NCBI GenBank assembly: GCA_035294465.1
Contig: DATGKW010000238.1
Location: 1 to 18,040, forward strand
Direction of reading: 5' to 3'
DNA length: 18,040 nucleotides
Source of the DNA: Paraktedonobacter sp035294465
GTDB lineage: Bacteria > Chloroflexota > Ktedonobacteria > Ktedonobacterales > Ktedonobacteraceae
Positions 6,628-13,774 of the stretch are shown piece after piece (the stretch's first letter is position 1; the number at the start of each line of letters is the position of its first letter). Position numbers and translations under genes: made by a program. The notes below the pieces were generated by a model. The model was not told where the DNA came from. It did not search any database and saw only the letters and a program-made list of their open reading frames with translations.

Positions 6628-7578
6628 TTGAGAATTCTTGTTACCGGCGGAGCCGGCTTCATTGGCTCCAACCTTTGCGCCCGTTTGTTAGAAGAAGGCC
6701 ATCAGGTTCTCTGCGTAGATAATCTGATTACTGGTTCGGAGAAAAACATTGCTGCATTCCGCAATCATCCGCATTTCACCTTCTTGCAGCATGACGTTAC
6801 GCAGCCGTTTAGCTCCGATGCCGAGGTTATCTTTCACCTTGCCAGCCCGGCCAGTCCGGTAGGGTATATGGAGAATCCAATCAAGACCATCCTGGTGAAC
6901 AGCCAGGGAACGTATCAGATGCTGGAGCAAGCACGCAAGAATAAAGCGATGTTTCTGTATTCCTCAACGTCCGAAGCGTATGGTGATCCACTGGAACATC
7001 CGCAGCGCGAAGAATACTGGGGCCATGTTAACCCAATCGGGCCGCGCGCGTGCTATGATGAGAGCAAACGCCTGGGTGAAACGCTAACCATGGAATACTA
7101 CCGCCAGTTTCAGTTAAACGCGCGGATCGTGCGTATCTTCAATACCTATGGTCCTAACAGCCAGATGGATGATGGACGCATGATTCCAAACTTTATCACG
7201 CAGGCATTGAAAAACGAGCCATTGACTATCTATGGCAATGGCAGCAAGACGCGCAGCATTTGTTATATCAGCGACCTAGTTGAGGGACTTATGCGAGCCA
7301 TGTTCCGGCCGCATACAGCCGGGGAAGTCTTCAATCTAGGCAATACTGCCGAGCATACTGTGCTAGAATTTGCCCAAACCATCATCAAGCTATGCAACGC
7401 CTCATCCAGCATTGTCTTCGAGTCGAGCCGCATCGATGATCCTGAACGACGACGCCCTGATATCACCAAGGCTCGTACAGTGCTTGAGTGGGAACCTCGC
7501 GTCTCCAAAGAAGAGGGGTTGCAGTACACCATTGAGTGGTTCCGCAGCCAGATTCCTAATTTAAGCCCGATTCCATAA
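6628..7578 (+). CDS. UDP-glucuronate decarboxylase (UDP-xylose synthase)
   Basis: A 316-aa extended short-chain dehydrogenase that oxidises and decarboxylates UDP-glucuronate to UDP-xylose (UXS type) in the cytoplasm. NAD binding: GGAGFIGS at residues 7-14 (GxxGxxG). Active-site pieces: STSEAYGDP near 113-121 and Y143-DES-K147 (YxxxK). The UXS-specific blocks HLASPASP, EYWGHVNPIGPR and RIFNTYGP.. DDGRMIPNF are present, with C-terminal DDPERRRPDITKA. Length is normal. The start is TTG 6628, set by AGGAGG at 6613-6618 nine bases upstream; no ATG fits. It precedes a membrane ligase and a flippase-like gene, which suggests it supplies xylose or a derived sugar for a surface glycan. A dTDP-glucose dehydratase or galactose epimerase is less likely given the UXS blocks. 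Confidence 0.9.
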   Translation: MRILVTGGAGFIGSNLCARLLEEGHQVLCVDNLITGSEKNIAAFRNHPHFTFLQHDVTQPFSSDAEVIFHLASPASPVGYMENPIKTILVNSQGTYQMLEQARKNKAMFLYSSTSEAYGDPLEHPQREEYWGHVNPIGPRACYDESKRLGETLTMEYYRQFQLNARIVRIFNTYGPNSQMDDGRMIPNFITQALKNEPLTIYGNGSKTRSICYISDLVEGLMRAMFRPHTAGEVFNLGNTAEHTVLEFAQTIIKLCNASSSIVFESSRIDDPERRRPDITKARTVLEWEPRVSKEEGLQYTIEWFRSQIPNLSPIP

Positions 7579-7651
7579 CCCAGGTCGGGTCGAATACGTA
7601 CAATTATAGAGAGTGTGTGTCTGGAAGCGTAGGAAGAATCGGATAGTTTCT

Positions 7652-9349
7652 ATGAGTAGAGCTGGTGAGAGCAGATTACAGGCGAACCGCCCTGTTTTAT
7701 GGCTGCGCACACCCTATCAAAGCGCACGGAGATCTATCGCTGCGCCAACGCTCATGGGAGTGATAGCTACGGTGCTGGCGGCGGCTCTTTTGCTGATTCC
7801 CCCGCTGCCCTGGAATATTCGTCTTCCGTTCTACCTGCTTCTCCTGATCTGGACTATTCTGCGCCCACGAACCGCGCTCTACCTGATGGCCTTCGCCGTT
7901 CCCTGGGGCTCGCTCGATTATATTAGCGCTCACGGCCTGCGCCTGGATAGCGCTGATATTCTCGTGGGCTTCCTGGCGGTTGGCTGGCTCATGAGCTGGA
8001 CCTTGCCCGCGTATATGGGCGGAGGCCGCGACCGCGAAGAGGGGAAAGTTCCGGCTTATCTGTTCGTGGCAACCTTGCTACTGATCGGGGTCATGGTGCT
8101 TTCTATGACCGTCGCGATTAGCAAAACCGATAGCTTGAAAGAGATTGCTAAGTGGCTGGAATTCATCGTGTTGCTTCTCTTGGGCGCGCAATATCTGCGC
8201 ACGCGCCGCCAGATCTGGACCTTAGTGGCCTTCATCGTTGCGGCAGCGATTACGCAGGCGCTCTTTGGATATACCCAGGCAATCTTTAATCTGGGGCCTG
8301 CCTCCTTCATCCGCAGCTTTAATCTGCGCGTTTATGGGACGTTTGATCAGCCTAATCCGTATGCCGGGTACCTGAATATGTCCCTGACTATCACCCTGTC
8401 TTTGTTGCTGCTAGGGCGCGACTGGCCAACGCGCCTGCTTGCTGGCATAGCCAGTTGCCTGATTGGGGGCGCATTCTACCTCACGCAATCGCGCGGCGCT
8501 CAGGTCGCTTTAATCGCGGCGCTGCTTTTTCTTATCCTGGTAGGCATGCCGCGCATTCGCGTCTGGATGCGCCTCATTATCGTCGGGCTGTTTATTCTGG
8601 TCGAGGGGATAGTGGCCGGAATTATCCCGCTGTATCTCTTTAACCAGGTCAACCAGTTTCTCGGCCTGACCGGGATATCGCTGCTCGACCCAACTCCGGC
8701 AGATTATTCCACCGCCGAGCGCCTGGCTCACTGGATTGCCGGCATTAATATGTATTTGAGCCACCCCGTTCTGGGAGTAGGCATTGGCAACTACCCGGAC
8801 GCTTACTCAAACTACTATGTCACCATTTTTGTGAATTCGCTTGGACAGGCGCATAACTATTATATCAATATCGCCGCAGAAACCGGAACTATTGGCCTGG
8901 TCATCTACCTGTTCTTCGTCGGTTCCATGCTGGTTGCCGGTTGCAACGCAGTACGTCAGGTCTGCAAACGGCGCGAACAGGCTATGCAGCAGGTGCCACG
9001 CACCAGAGAGCCTATTCAGGCTCCTCTGAGCAGGCAAGAACGGCTGGATCTCCTGCTGCACCCTCGCAGATTTCTCCAGCATTATCGAGGCCACGAGATC
9101 TTCGAGACGCTGGGCAGACTGACTAACGACCGGGCGCTGGCCATCGGCCTGACAGCATCATTGATTACTATTTGCGTCCATAACCTGGTAGATGACTTAT
9201 ATGATCACAGCCTGACAAATCTCATGGCTCTGCTCCTGATTGCGCTGATTCGACTGGGTAGAGTTACGTCAAATACTCCATTAGCGGGCGATCTGGAAAC
9301 ACCCACGCCTGCTCCCGACGAAGCAGTCGCGCCAAACGTGTCCAGGTAG
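7652..9349 (+). CDS. O-antigen ligase/polymerase-family membrane protein
   Basis: A 565-aa protein with about ten to twelve hydrophobic segments. It contains the Wzy_C/O-antigen ligase region: GTFDQPNPYAGYL, TQSRGAQVALIAALL, then the large loop with ERLAHWIAGINMYLSHPVLG and GIGNYPDAY, and the AHNYYINIAAETGTIGL signature with the conserved His. Family members join polysaccharide or oligosaccharide units to a carrier or polymerise them on the outer face of the membrane. The linear chain length and acceptor are unknown here. A cytoplasmic Arg/Gln-rich insert lies near nt 8960-9110. Start choice: ATG 7652 begins MSRAGESRL but its AGGAAG box is 14 bases away; the same frame opens with GTG at 7613, also without a good site, so the start is uncertain. 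It lies between UXS and the flippase-like gene in one direction. Confidence 0.85.
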   Translation: MSRAGESRLQANRPVLWLRTPYQSARRSIAAPTLMGVIATVLAAALLLIPPLPWNIRLPFYLLLLIWTILRPRTALYLMAFAVPWGSLDYISAHGLRLDSADILVGFLAVGWLMSWTLPAYMGGGRDREEGKVPAYLFVATLLLIGVMVLSMTVAISKTDSLKEIAKWLEFIVLLLLGAQYLRTRRQIWTLVAFIVAAAITQALFGYTQAIFNLGPASFIRSFNLRVYGTFDQPNPYAGYLNMSLTITLSLLLLGRDWPTRLLAGIASCLIGGAFYLTQSRGAQVALIAALLFLILVGMPRIRVWMRLIIVGLFILVEGIVAGIIPLYLFNQVNQFLGLTGISLLDPTPADYSTAERLAHWIAGINMYLSHPVLGVGIGNYPDAYSNYYVTIFVNSLGQAHNYYINIAAETGTIGLVIYLFFVGSMLVAGCNAVRQVCKRREQAMQQVPRTREPIQAPLSRQERLDLLLHPRRFLQHYRGHEIFETLGRLTNDRALAIGLTASLITICVHNLVDDLYDHSLTNLMALLLIALIRLGRVTSNTPLAGDLETPTPAPDEAVAPNVSR

Positions 9350-9385
9350 CTGTCAGGTACAACTGGTATCTGGCGGCAAAGGTGT

Positions 9386-9411
9386 TATCATACAAGGTGT
9401 ATCATACAAGG
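9386..9411 (+). repeat. 12-base tandem direct repeat before the flippase-like gene
   Basis: TATCATACAAGG occurs at 9386-9397 and again at 9400-9411, separated by TG (period 14). The second copy runs into the GGAGGTGA ribosome binding site. It may be a slippage duplication or an operator. Confidence 0.6.
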
Positions 9412-9420
9412 GAGGTGACA

Positions 9421-10563
9421 TTGCAAAACCCCGGCAACATGCCTTTTGACGATTCATTGCTTCCCCCCGCTGTTCCACATCGGGAAACAAAAGACATTGC
9501 AGTATCGGCAGCCCAAGCACAGGCCACGGGTGAGCCGGAGATTACCAGAGCGCAGCTCTCACTAGGTAAACGCTTGCTAAACTGGCGTACCCTGGTGCCG
9601 CTGGTAATCGTTCTTGGCCTGTTAGCCTATAGCGCGCAAAAGTTACAGATTAATCCAGGGCAAACCTGGGCAGCCATGCGCAGCGCAAACGTGGCCTTGC
9701 TTCTGGCAGCCCTCCTCATCTATTATTGCTCGTTCGCCGTCCGTACCCTGCGCTGGCGTATGCTGCTTGAGAACGTCGGCTATACGAAAACGAGCCAGAC
9801 TCCTCTGCCTTCGTTTGGCCGGTTGCTGGAGATCCTGTATATCTCCTGGTTTGCCAACGCCATTGTGCCCGCCAAGCTGGGCGACCTGTACCGCGCCTAT
9901 CTGCTTCATCAGGAGGCAGGCGTCTCGGCCACACGCACCTTCGGCACGGTACTGGCCGAACGTCTGCTCGATCTGAGCGTGCTGCTTGTGCTCTTTTTTC
10001 TGGCGATCATTATTAGTCTGCGCGAGACGCTGCCCTCTTTCCTGCGCACGGGTCTGTATGTGACCCTGGCAATCGTCGTGCTGGGCATAATTGTTCTCGT
10101 GCTCTTACGCAGCTTTTACGCCCAATTCAGGCGATTAGTTCCACAACGCCTCCAGGGCTATTACGATCATCTTCATCACGGAACGCTCGGCTCTTTTAAA
10201 CGCTTGCCGCTGCTGGTCCCCTTAACCGTTGTCGTTTGGCTCTGCGAAGCGGGACGTTTTTTCTGTGTAGCGCTCTCGCTCAATCTCATTGGCGGGGGTC
10301 TGCTGCAAGTCGGAGCTGCGTCTCTGTTTATCGCCCTGGGAGAGGCATTACTAACGGCTGTGCCGCTCACCGGCGGGGGAATCGGGCTGGTCGAGGGCGG
10401 AATGATTGTAATGATTACGCTCTTCACCCCGGCCCATAATCTGGCCGCGGCTGCTGTGCTGCTGGATCGCACCATCAGTCTGCTTACCGTCATGGTTTTT
10501 GGCCTGATCGTCTTCTTGATCGCTTCAGGCCGTCAGGCAACACGCTGGCAGGCAAAAGCTTGA
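9421..10563 (+). CDS. lysylphosphatidylglycerol-synthase TM / flippase-like protein
   Basis: A 380-aa membrane protein with a hydrophilic N-terminus of about 55 residues and seven or eight hydrophobic helices, matching the LPG_synthase_TM (UPF0104, AglD-like) domain. Typical pieces are the first helix LVPLVIVLGLLAYSA, the RTLRWRMLL turn, SFGRLLEILYISWFANAIVPAKLGDLYRAYLL and GTVLAERLLDL, and the late glycine-rich PLTGGGIGLVEGGM. The C-terminal aminoacyl-transferase domain of full MprF is absent, so it is not itself a lysyl-PG synthase. Stand-alone members are thought to help move or build lipid-linked glycans. The start is TTG 9421, five bases after GGAGG at 9411-9415; a GTG at 9382 and an ATG at 9439 are in frame but have worse spacing. 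Being next to an O-antigen ligase and UXS supports a glycan export role by inference. Confidence 0.85.
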   Translation: MQNPGNMPFDDSLLPPAVPHRETKDIAVSAAQAQATGEPEITRAQLSLGKRLLNWRTLVPLVIVLGLLAYSAQKLQINPGQTWAAMRSANVALLLAALLIYYCSFAVRTLRWRMLLENVGYTKTSQTPLPSFGRLLEILYISWFANAIVPAKLGDLYRAYLLHQEAGVSATRTFGTVLAERLLDLSVLLVLFFLAIIISLRETLPSFLRTGLYVTLAIVVLGIIVLVLLRSFYAQFRRLVPQRLQGYYDHLHHGTLGSFKRLPLLVPLTVVVWLCEAGRFFCVALSLNLIGGGLLQVGAASLFIALGEALLTAVPLTGGGIGLVEGGMIVMITLFTPAHNLAAAAVLLDRTISLLTVMVFGLIVFLIASGRQATRWQAKA

Positions 10564-10588
10564 CAGCCCGCGCCGCCTGAATTATAAT
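10560..10588 (+). promoter_or_regulatory. perfect consensus sigma70 promoter of rpsU
   Basis: TTGACA (10560-10565), a 17-base spacer and TATAAT (10583-10588), all consensus. The -35 box overlaps the stop codon of the upstream flippase-like gene. Predicted transcription start near 10595, giving a leader of about 100 bases before the rpsU start. Confidence 0.9.
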
Positions 10589-10625
10589 CTCTCAACAGGT
10601 CCACGAGGGACGGACGATTCACAAT

Positions 10626-10697
10626 ATGCAGAAACGACACAGACTGCTTGAGACGGTGCTCCTCAAACTGGACTTGAGGGGGGGTGACTCCTGGTGA
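10626..10697 (+). CDS. 23-codon leader ORF overlapping the rpsU start
   Basis: ATG 10626 opens a frame of 23 codons, basic at the start (MQKRHRLLETV) and ending GGDSW. Its TGA (10695-10697) overlaps the GTG start of rpsU as GTGA. The only upstream box (GAGG near 10602) is far from the ATG, so translation is uncertain. If translated, ribosomes ending here would be delivered to the rpsU start and would open the 10659-10681 hairpin. Confidence 0.4.
   Translation: MQKRHRLLETVLLKLDLRGGDSW
10659..10681 (+). promoter_or_regulatory. hairpin reaching the rpsU ribosome binding site
   Basis: CTCCTCAA (10659-10666) pairs with TTGAGGGG (10674-10681) with one G-U pair and a 7-base loop. The right arm takes up the first four G of the G-run that leads into the GGGGTGA binding site, so folding could limit access to the rpsU start. 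Confidence 0.5.
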
Positions 10698-10876
10698 CGC
10701 AAGTTAAAATCGGTGAAAATGAGACATTTGAGACAGCACTGAGGCGCTTTAGCCGCAAGATCCAACAAGAGGGAATCCTGGCGGAGGCCCGCCGGCGCGA
10801 GCATTACGAAAAGCCGAGCGTGAAACGCAAACGCAAAGAAGCTGCCAAGCGGCGCAAGATGGCGCGGAAAAGCTAA
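10694..10876 (+). CDS. rpsU: 30S ribosomal protein S21
   Basis: A 60-aa very basic protein of the small ribosomal subunit, near the mRNA exit platform where initiation takes place. Family pattern: VKIGENETFETALRRFSRKI near residues 4-23, then EARRREHYEKPSVKRKRKEAAKRR with an all-basic helical tail. Length is normal for S21. The start is GTG 10694, with GGGGTGA at 10681-10687 six bases upstream. It is monocistronic as far as can be seen: own consensus promoter, own strong terminator. Two leader features may control it, a 23-codon ORF and a hairpin over the binding site. S21 is not universal in bacteria and its copy level influences which mRNAs are initiated in some phyla. Confidence 0.95.
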   Translation: MTQVKIGENETFETALRRFSRKIQQEGILAEARRREHYEKPSVKRKRKEAAKRRKMARKS

Positions 10877-10891
10877 GACAGGTGGTTTTTC

Positions 10892-10953
10892 AGGCTCGCC
10901 TCTACCACTCGCTACGTTCGAGCATGAACGACGGTAGGGTTGCGGGCCTTTTT
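10892..10953 (+). terminator. rho-independent terminator of rpsU
   Basis: An 8-base stem AGGCTCGC (10892-10899) with GCGGGCCT (one G-U) is followed by CTCTACC pairing with GGTAGGG (one G-U, two-base bulge). An inner CGTTC/GAACG stem-loop closes the structure, and it runs into TTTTT at 10949-10953. It is long and well formed. Confidence 0.85.
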
Positions 10954-10981
10954 GTGTTGTTCACGTTTTTGAGGCAAAGAG

Positions 10982-11584
10982 ATGGACGAGTCAGGGCCAG
11001 AAGAGGAAAAACCCATCATTGATATCTCCGTCAATACGGACAACGATGAAGATAATGCAGCAGCAGAAACTCTGCTGGCTGCGCTCGATATCGAGCACGT
11101 CGTTCAACGAACCTTGCAAACTGTACAGGTAAAGCAGGCGGTCATGCTGACACTGGTCATCAGCGGCGATACAGAGATTCAGGCGTTAAATCGACAATAC
11201 CGCCAGCAGGATAAGCCCACGGATGTACTCTCCTTCCCGCTGCTGGATCAGCCGCTGGTCAAAGCACCGCCGGAATGGCTATGGCCGGTTCCCCAGGAGC
11301 AAGGGAGTGCAGAAAAACAAGCCGGGTCCGAGCAGGAAGTTGAAAAGCCATTATTTGTCACCCCAGACGAGCTGGGCACAAATCTGGGGGATATTATGAT
11401 CTCCTGGCCAACTGTGCAGCGTCAGGCGAGCGAGGCCGGCCACACCGTCGCTTACGAATTGCTCTTTCTTCTCTGTCACGGCATTCTGCACCTGGTAGGC
11501 TACGATGATCAAACAGAGGCCGGGTACAGAGAAATGCTGCGTCTGCAACAGGAGATCCTGGCCGCAATCCCCCAGAAGGGCTGA
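10982..11584 (+). CDS. ybeY: endoribonuclease YbeY (rRNA maturation factor)
   Basis: A 200-aa zinc-dependent RNase family protein involved in 16S rRNA 3' end maturation and ribosome quality control. The family core is present: LNRQYRQQDKPTDVLSFP near residues 69-86, LGDIMIS near 125-131, and the metal site H166-GIL-H170-LVGYD-D176. The last ligand is normally His (GYDH); here it is Asp, a notable change. Between the SFP and GDI blocks lies an insert of roughly 25-30 residues rich in Gln, Glu and Pro (WPVPQEQGSAEKQAGSEQE). An acidic N-terminal extension of about 25 residues is also present. Start ATG 10982 has GAGG seven bases upstream. It lies three bases before the lipid kinase gene, an order (ybeY-dgkA) common in bacteria. 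Confidence 0.92.
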   Translation: MDESGPEEEKPIIDISVNTDNDEDNAAAETLLAALDIEHVVQRTLQTVQVKQAVMLTLVISGDTEIQALNRQYRQQDKPTDVLSFPLLDQPLVKAPPEWLWPVPQEQGSAEKQAGSEQEVEKPLFVTPDELGTNLGDIMISWPTVQRQASEAGHTVAYELLFLLCHGILHLVGYDDQTEAGYREMLRLQQEILAAIPQKG

Positions 11585-11587
11585 GCT

Positions 11588-11992
11588 ATGGAAAAACTAC
11601 CGCTGCCCAAGAAACAATCGCGAGGCGAATTTGCTAAATTTATTGCCGGCTTTGGGCACGCTTTTCGCGGCCTCTGGTACGCGCTCCGTACCCAGCGCAA
11701 CATGCCCGTACACCTGGGAGCAGCAATCCTTGTAACTGCCGCAGGCATTCTCCTGCATATCTCTGCGGTCGAGTTCGCCATGCTTTATGTGGCGATTGCC
11801 GGTGTTTTTATCGCCGAGATGTTTAACACCGTCTTTGAGCTGTGCGTGGATATCGCGCAGCCGGAGTACCACCCCTTAGCGCGCATCGCCAAAGACGTAG
11901 CAGCAGGAGCGGTATTGCTGAGCGCGATAGTAGCGGTTGTGATCGGGCTCTTTGTGCTTGGGCCGCACGTGTGGGAGCTGGTCAGGAGATAG
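11588..11992 (+). CDS. dgkA: DgkA-type diacylglycerol/undecaprenol kinase
   Basis: A 134-aa integral membrane kinase that phosphorylates diacylglycerol or undecaprenol at the cytoplasmic face; in Gram-positive-like lineages the undecaprenol activity is usual. Three helices at about residues 45-60, 63-80 and 105-125. The catalytic signature is E77-MF-N80-TVF-E84 with following VD, then HPLARIAKDVAAGAVLL, the family's most conserved block. The N-terminal AFRGLWYALRTQRNMPVHL amphipathic helix is also typical. The start ATG 11588 follows the ybeY stop by three bases, so the pair is translated from one message. It ends 25 bases before the convergent efp stop. Which lipid is used cannot be decided from sequence. 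Confidence 0.92.
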   Translation: MEKLPLPKKQSRGEFAKFIAGFGHAFRGLWYALRTQRNMPVHLGAAILVTAAGILLHISAVEFAMLYVAIAGVFIAEMFNTVFELCVDIAQPEYHPLARIAKDVAAGAVLLSAIVAVVIGLFVLGPHVWELVRR

Positions 11993-12017
11993 GCAAGCTC
12001 CCCCCATCAGCACCCAC

Positions 12018-12587
12018 TTACTTGACACGCTCGATGTATTGTCCCGTGCGCGTATCTATGCGTATACGGTCGCCGGGATTGACAAACAGGGGCACGTTGA
12101 CGACCGCTCCGGTCTCCAGGGTTGCGGGCTTGGTCACGTTGGTAGCCGTATCGCCGCGCACACCCGGCTCGGCGCTTTCGACGGTCAATTCCAGGAAAGT
12201 AGGAAACTCGACCGCGATAATATTTTCGCCGTCAACCAGCATTTCAACCACGTCCCCCTCTTTGAGGAACTTCACGCCTTCTCCTAGCAGATCTTTGGGA
12301 ACCGGCTGCTGATCAAAGGTTTCAGTATTCATAAAAATGTAGCTGCCGTCACTATCGACATACAGGAACTGCCAGTTCTGGTGCTCGACGCGCACAGCCT
12401 CAATTTCTTCGCCAGCGCGGAAACGCTGCTCTATAACGCGACCAGTCTTCACATTTTTCAAGCGCACCTGCACAAACGCGCGCCAGTTCCCAGGGTTTCT
12501 ATGGTGAAATTCGGTGACGGTATACAGATCGTTGTTGTAACGGATAACCATGCCGTTATAGAAATCGGCAGTTGTTGTCGCCCCCAA
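12018..12587 (-). CDS. efp: translation elongation factor P
   Basis: A 189-aa tRNA-like protein of three beta-barrel domains that enters the ribosomal E site and rescues ribosomes stalled on polyproline stretches. KOW-like domain I covers about residues 1-64, with HHRNPGNWRAFVQVRLKN as its tip loop. Domain II is about 67-125 and domain III ends with RIDTRTGQYIERVK, the expected C-terminus. The residue that is modified in other groups (Lys34 in E. coli) aligns with Asn34 here (P32-G-N-W-R36), so neither a beta-lysylated Lys nor a rhamnosylated Arg exists at the tip. The start is TTG 12587, with AAGGTGG about eight bases upstream. It has its own promoter and a leader with a perfect hairpin. Confidence 0.95.
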   Translation of the reverse strand: MGATTTADFYNGMVIRYNNDLYTVTEFHHRNPGNWRAFVQVRLKNVKTGRVIEQRFRAGEEIEAVRVEHQNWQFLYVDSDGSYIFMNTETFDQQPVPKDLLGEGVKFLKEGDVVEMLVDGENIIAVEFPTFLELTVESAEPGVRGDTATNVTKPATLETGAVVNVPLFVNPGDRIRIDTRTGQYIERVK

Positions 12588-12628
12588 TGGAGTGTTCCAC
12601 CTTTCTTCTACATTGTCATATGCAATTC

Positions 12629-12648
12629 ACTGGCTCCTTCTAGCCAGT
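12629..12648 (-). promoter_or_regulatory. hairpin in the efp leader
   Basis: ACTGGCT and AGCCAGT form a perfect 7-base stem with a 6-base loop. On the transcribed strand the loop and following arm read AGAAGGAG, a Shine-Dalgarno-like sequence. Downstream lies a tiny ATG ACA ATG TAG. A regulatory role is unproven. Confidence 0.45.
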
Positions 12649-12676
12649 TCCGCTCACGGATACATTCCAATTCTCT

Positions 12677-12705
12677 ATTATAGAGAGTCTGCTTTGAGAG
12701 AGCAA
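12677..12705 (-). promoter_or_regulatory. efp: efp promoter overlapped by a palindrome
   Basis: Leftward TTGCTC (12700-12705), a 17-base spacer and a consensus TATAAT (12677-12682). The -10 box lies inside a perfect 15-base palindrome, TCTCTAT-T-ATAGAGA (12672-12686), which could be an operator. Predicted start near 12670, leaving a leader of about 83 bases. Confidence 0.7.
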
Positions 12706-12710
12706 ACCAT

Positions 12711-13559
12711 TCAGGCCAGCAAAGCCAGAACCTTGTCGGTGTAGTCACGAAATCTCGCCAGGCGGCGCTTTTTCAGGTTTTCGCGCAGAACCCAGTTGAT
12801 GTCTGGATCATTCCAGGTAGCAATTTCGCACATGAGTGCGAAACCATCGTCGGGGCTGGCGGCCGTGACAACGCTCAGTGTATAGCCCAGAGCCTGGCGC
12901 AAGACACGCGCATCTGTCCGCTTGCGCTCGGCAGCGGGCAAAGCATGCAGATATTCGAGCGCGACTCGCTGGATCATCAACGCAGAAGTAATAAACTGAG
13001 CGGACGTGAGCAGAGCCGTTTCGGAGACCGCTGCCAGACAGGCTCGTAGCTGCAAGCAATCGCCCTGCTCAAGCAGATCCATGAGCATCAGCAGTGTTTC
13101 GTCTGGAGCTGCAATCAGAAGCTTTTGCAGAGCGAGAGTCACCGCCTCGCGCACCCGCCAGGCTGCGCTGCGGGCGTAGCGGGCTAACTGGGTGAAGACG
13201 TCCCTGCGCCACTCAGGCAGAACAGACGCGCAGGCGCCGAAGCCCAGTATGCCGCACATTAACACAAATTCGCCCGGAGTATTGGTCATCACCCGTTCTT
13301 CATCACGCACCAGGTGATGGAGCAACGCACGCACCTCCCCGGCAAAATCGGGAACCAGAAAAGTAAGGTGGTGGCTAAAATCTTGAGCCAGCTCAAGATT
13401 GGCCCGCACACCCGGTAAGCGGCTCTGCTCGCGCAAATAAAATTCTAGAAAGCCCGGTTGATTGTTTAACGCTCTTTCTATAAGAGGTTGCAGGGTATCT
13501 TCCATAGATGTCTGCCCATCTTCCTTACCTATTTGTTCAGTATTTTTTTTGTGCCGCAA
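12711..13559 (-). CDS. HEAT-repeat-like protein of unknown function
   Basis: A 282-aa soluble, Leu/Ala-rich, all-helical protein. Paired helices such as WRRDVFTQLARYARSAAW, RVREAVTLALQKLL and DETLLMLMDLLEQG have the spacing of HEAT/ARM repeats. The end NDPDINWVLRENLKKRRL is a phrase typical of HEAT proteins related to the AlkD alkylation-repair fold; this does not prove a DNA role. The start is TTG 13559, with AGGTGA about three to six bases upstream. ATG at 13505 (MEDTLQPL) is an alternative with poorer spacing that would drop 18 residues. It precedes efp, but efp has its own promoter just beyond this gene's stop. Confidence 0.75.
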   Translation of the reverse strand: MRHKKNTEQIGKEDGQTSMEDTLQPLIERALNNQPGFLEFYLREQSRLPGVRANLELAQDFSHHLTFLVPDFAGEVRALLHHLVRDEERVMTNTPGEFVLMCGILGFGACASVLPEWRRDVFTQLARYARSAAWRVREAVTLALQKLLIAAPDETLLMLMDLLEQGDCLQLRACLAAVSETALLTSAQFITSALMIQRVALEYLHALPAAERKRTDARVLRQALGYTLSVVTAASPDDGFALMCEIATWNDPDINWVLRENLKKRRLARFRDYTDKVLALLA

Positions 13560-13652
13560 CCATCACCTATTTTACCATATGAATCGCAGTTCTTCTTCTT
13601 CCTGGCGGGAAATTCCCAGGGAGAAGCCTGTCTCTTTGAACTGCTGTTCAGC

Positions 13653-13682
13653 TTGACATTTTTTGAGACACCATGTTATAGT
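13653..13682 (+). promoter_or_regulatory. strong promoter of an orphan short transcription unit
   Basis: A consensus TTGACA (13653-13658), an 18-base spacer and TATAGT (13677-13682), preceded by TGT, the extended -10 signal. It points rightward, away from the HEAT gene and toward lepA on the opposite strand. No ordinary gene follows. Predicted start near 13689. Confidence 0.75.
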
Positions 13683-13704
13683 ATAACCATCCGATAAGGA
13701 TATT

Positions 13705-13755
13705 CCAGGGAAGAAAGAGACCCTGGCAGTAACCAGGCGAGAGGACTCGCATTGG
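13705..13755 (+). promoter_or_regulatory. two leader hairpins before the 19-codon ORF
   Basis: CCAGGG (13705-13710) pairs with CCCTGG (13721-13726). Next CCAG-GCGAG (13733-13741) pairs with CTCGC-A-TTGG (13746-13755) around an AGGA loop. Both fit a folded 5' leader. The pattern does not match a riboswitch class I know. Confidence 0.5.
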
Positions 13756-13774
13756 GATCAGAAAGGAGTTTTCT

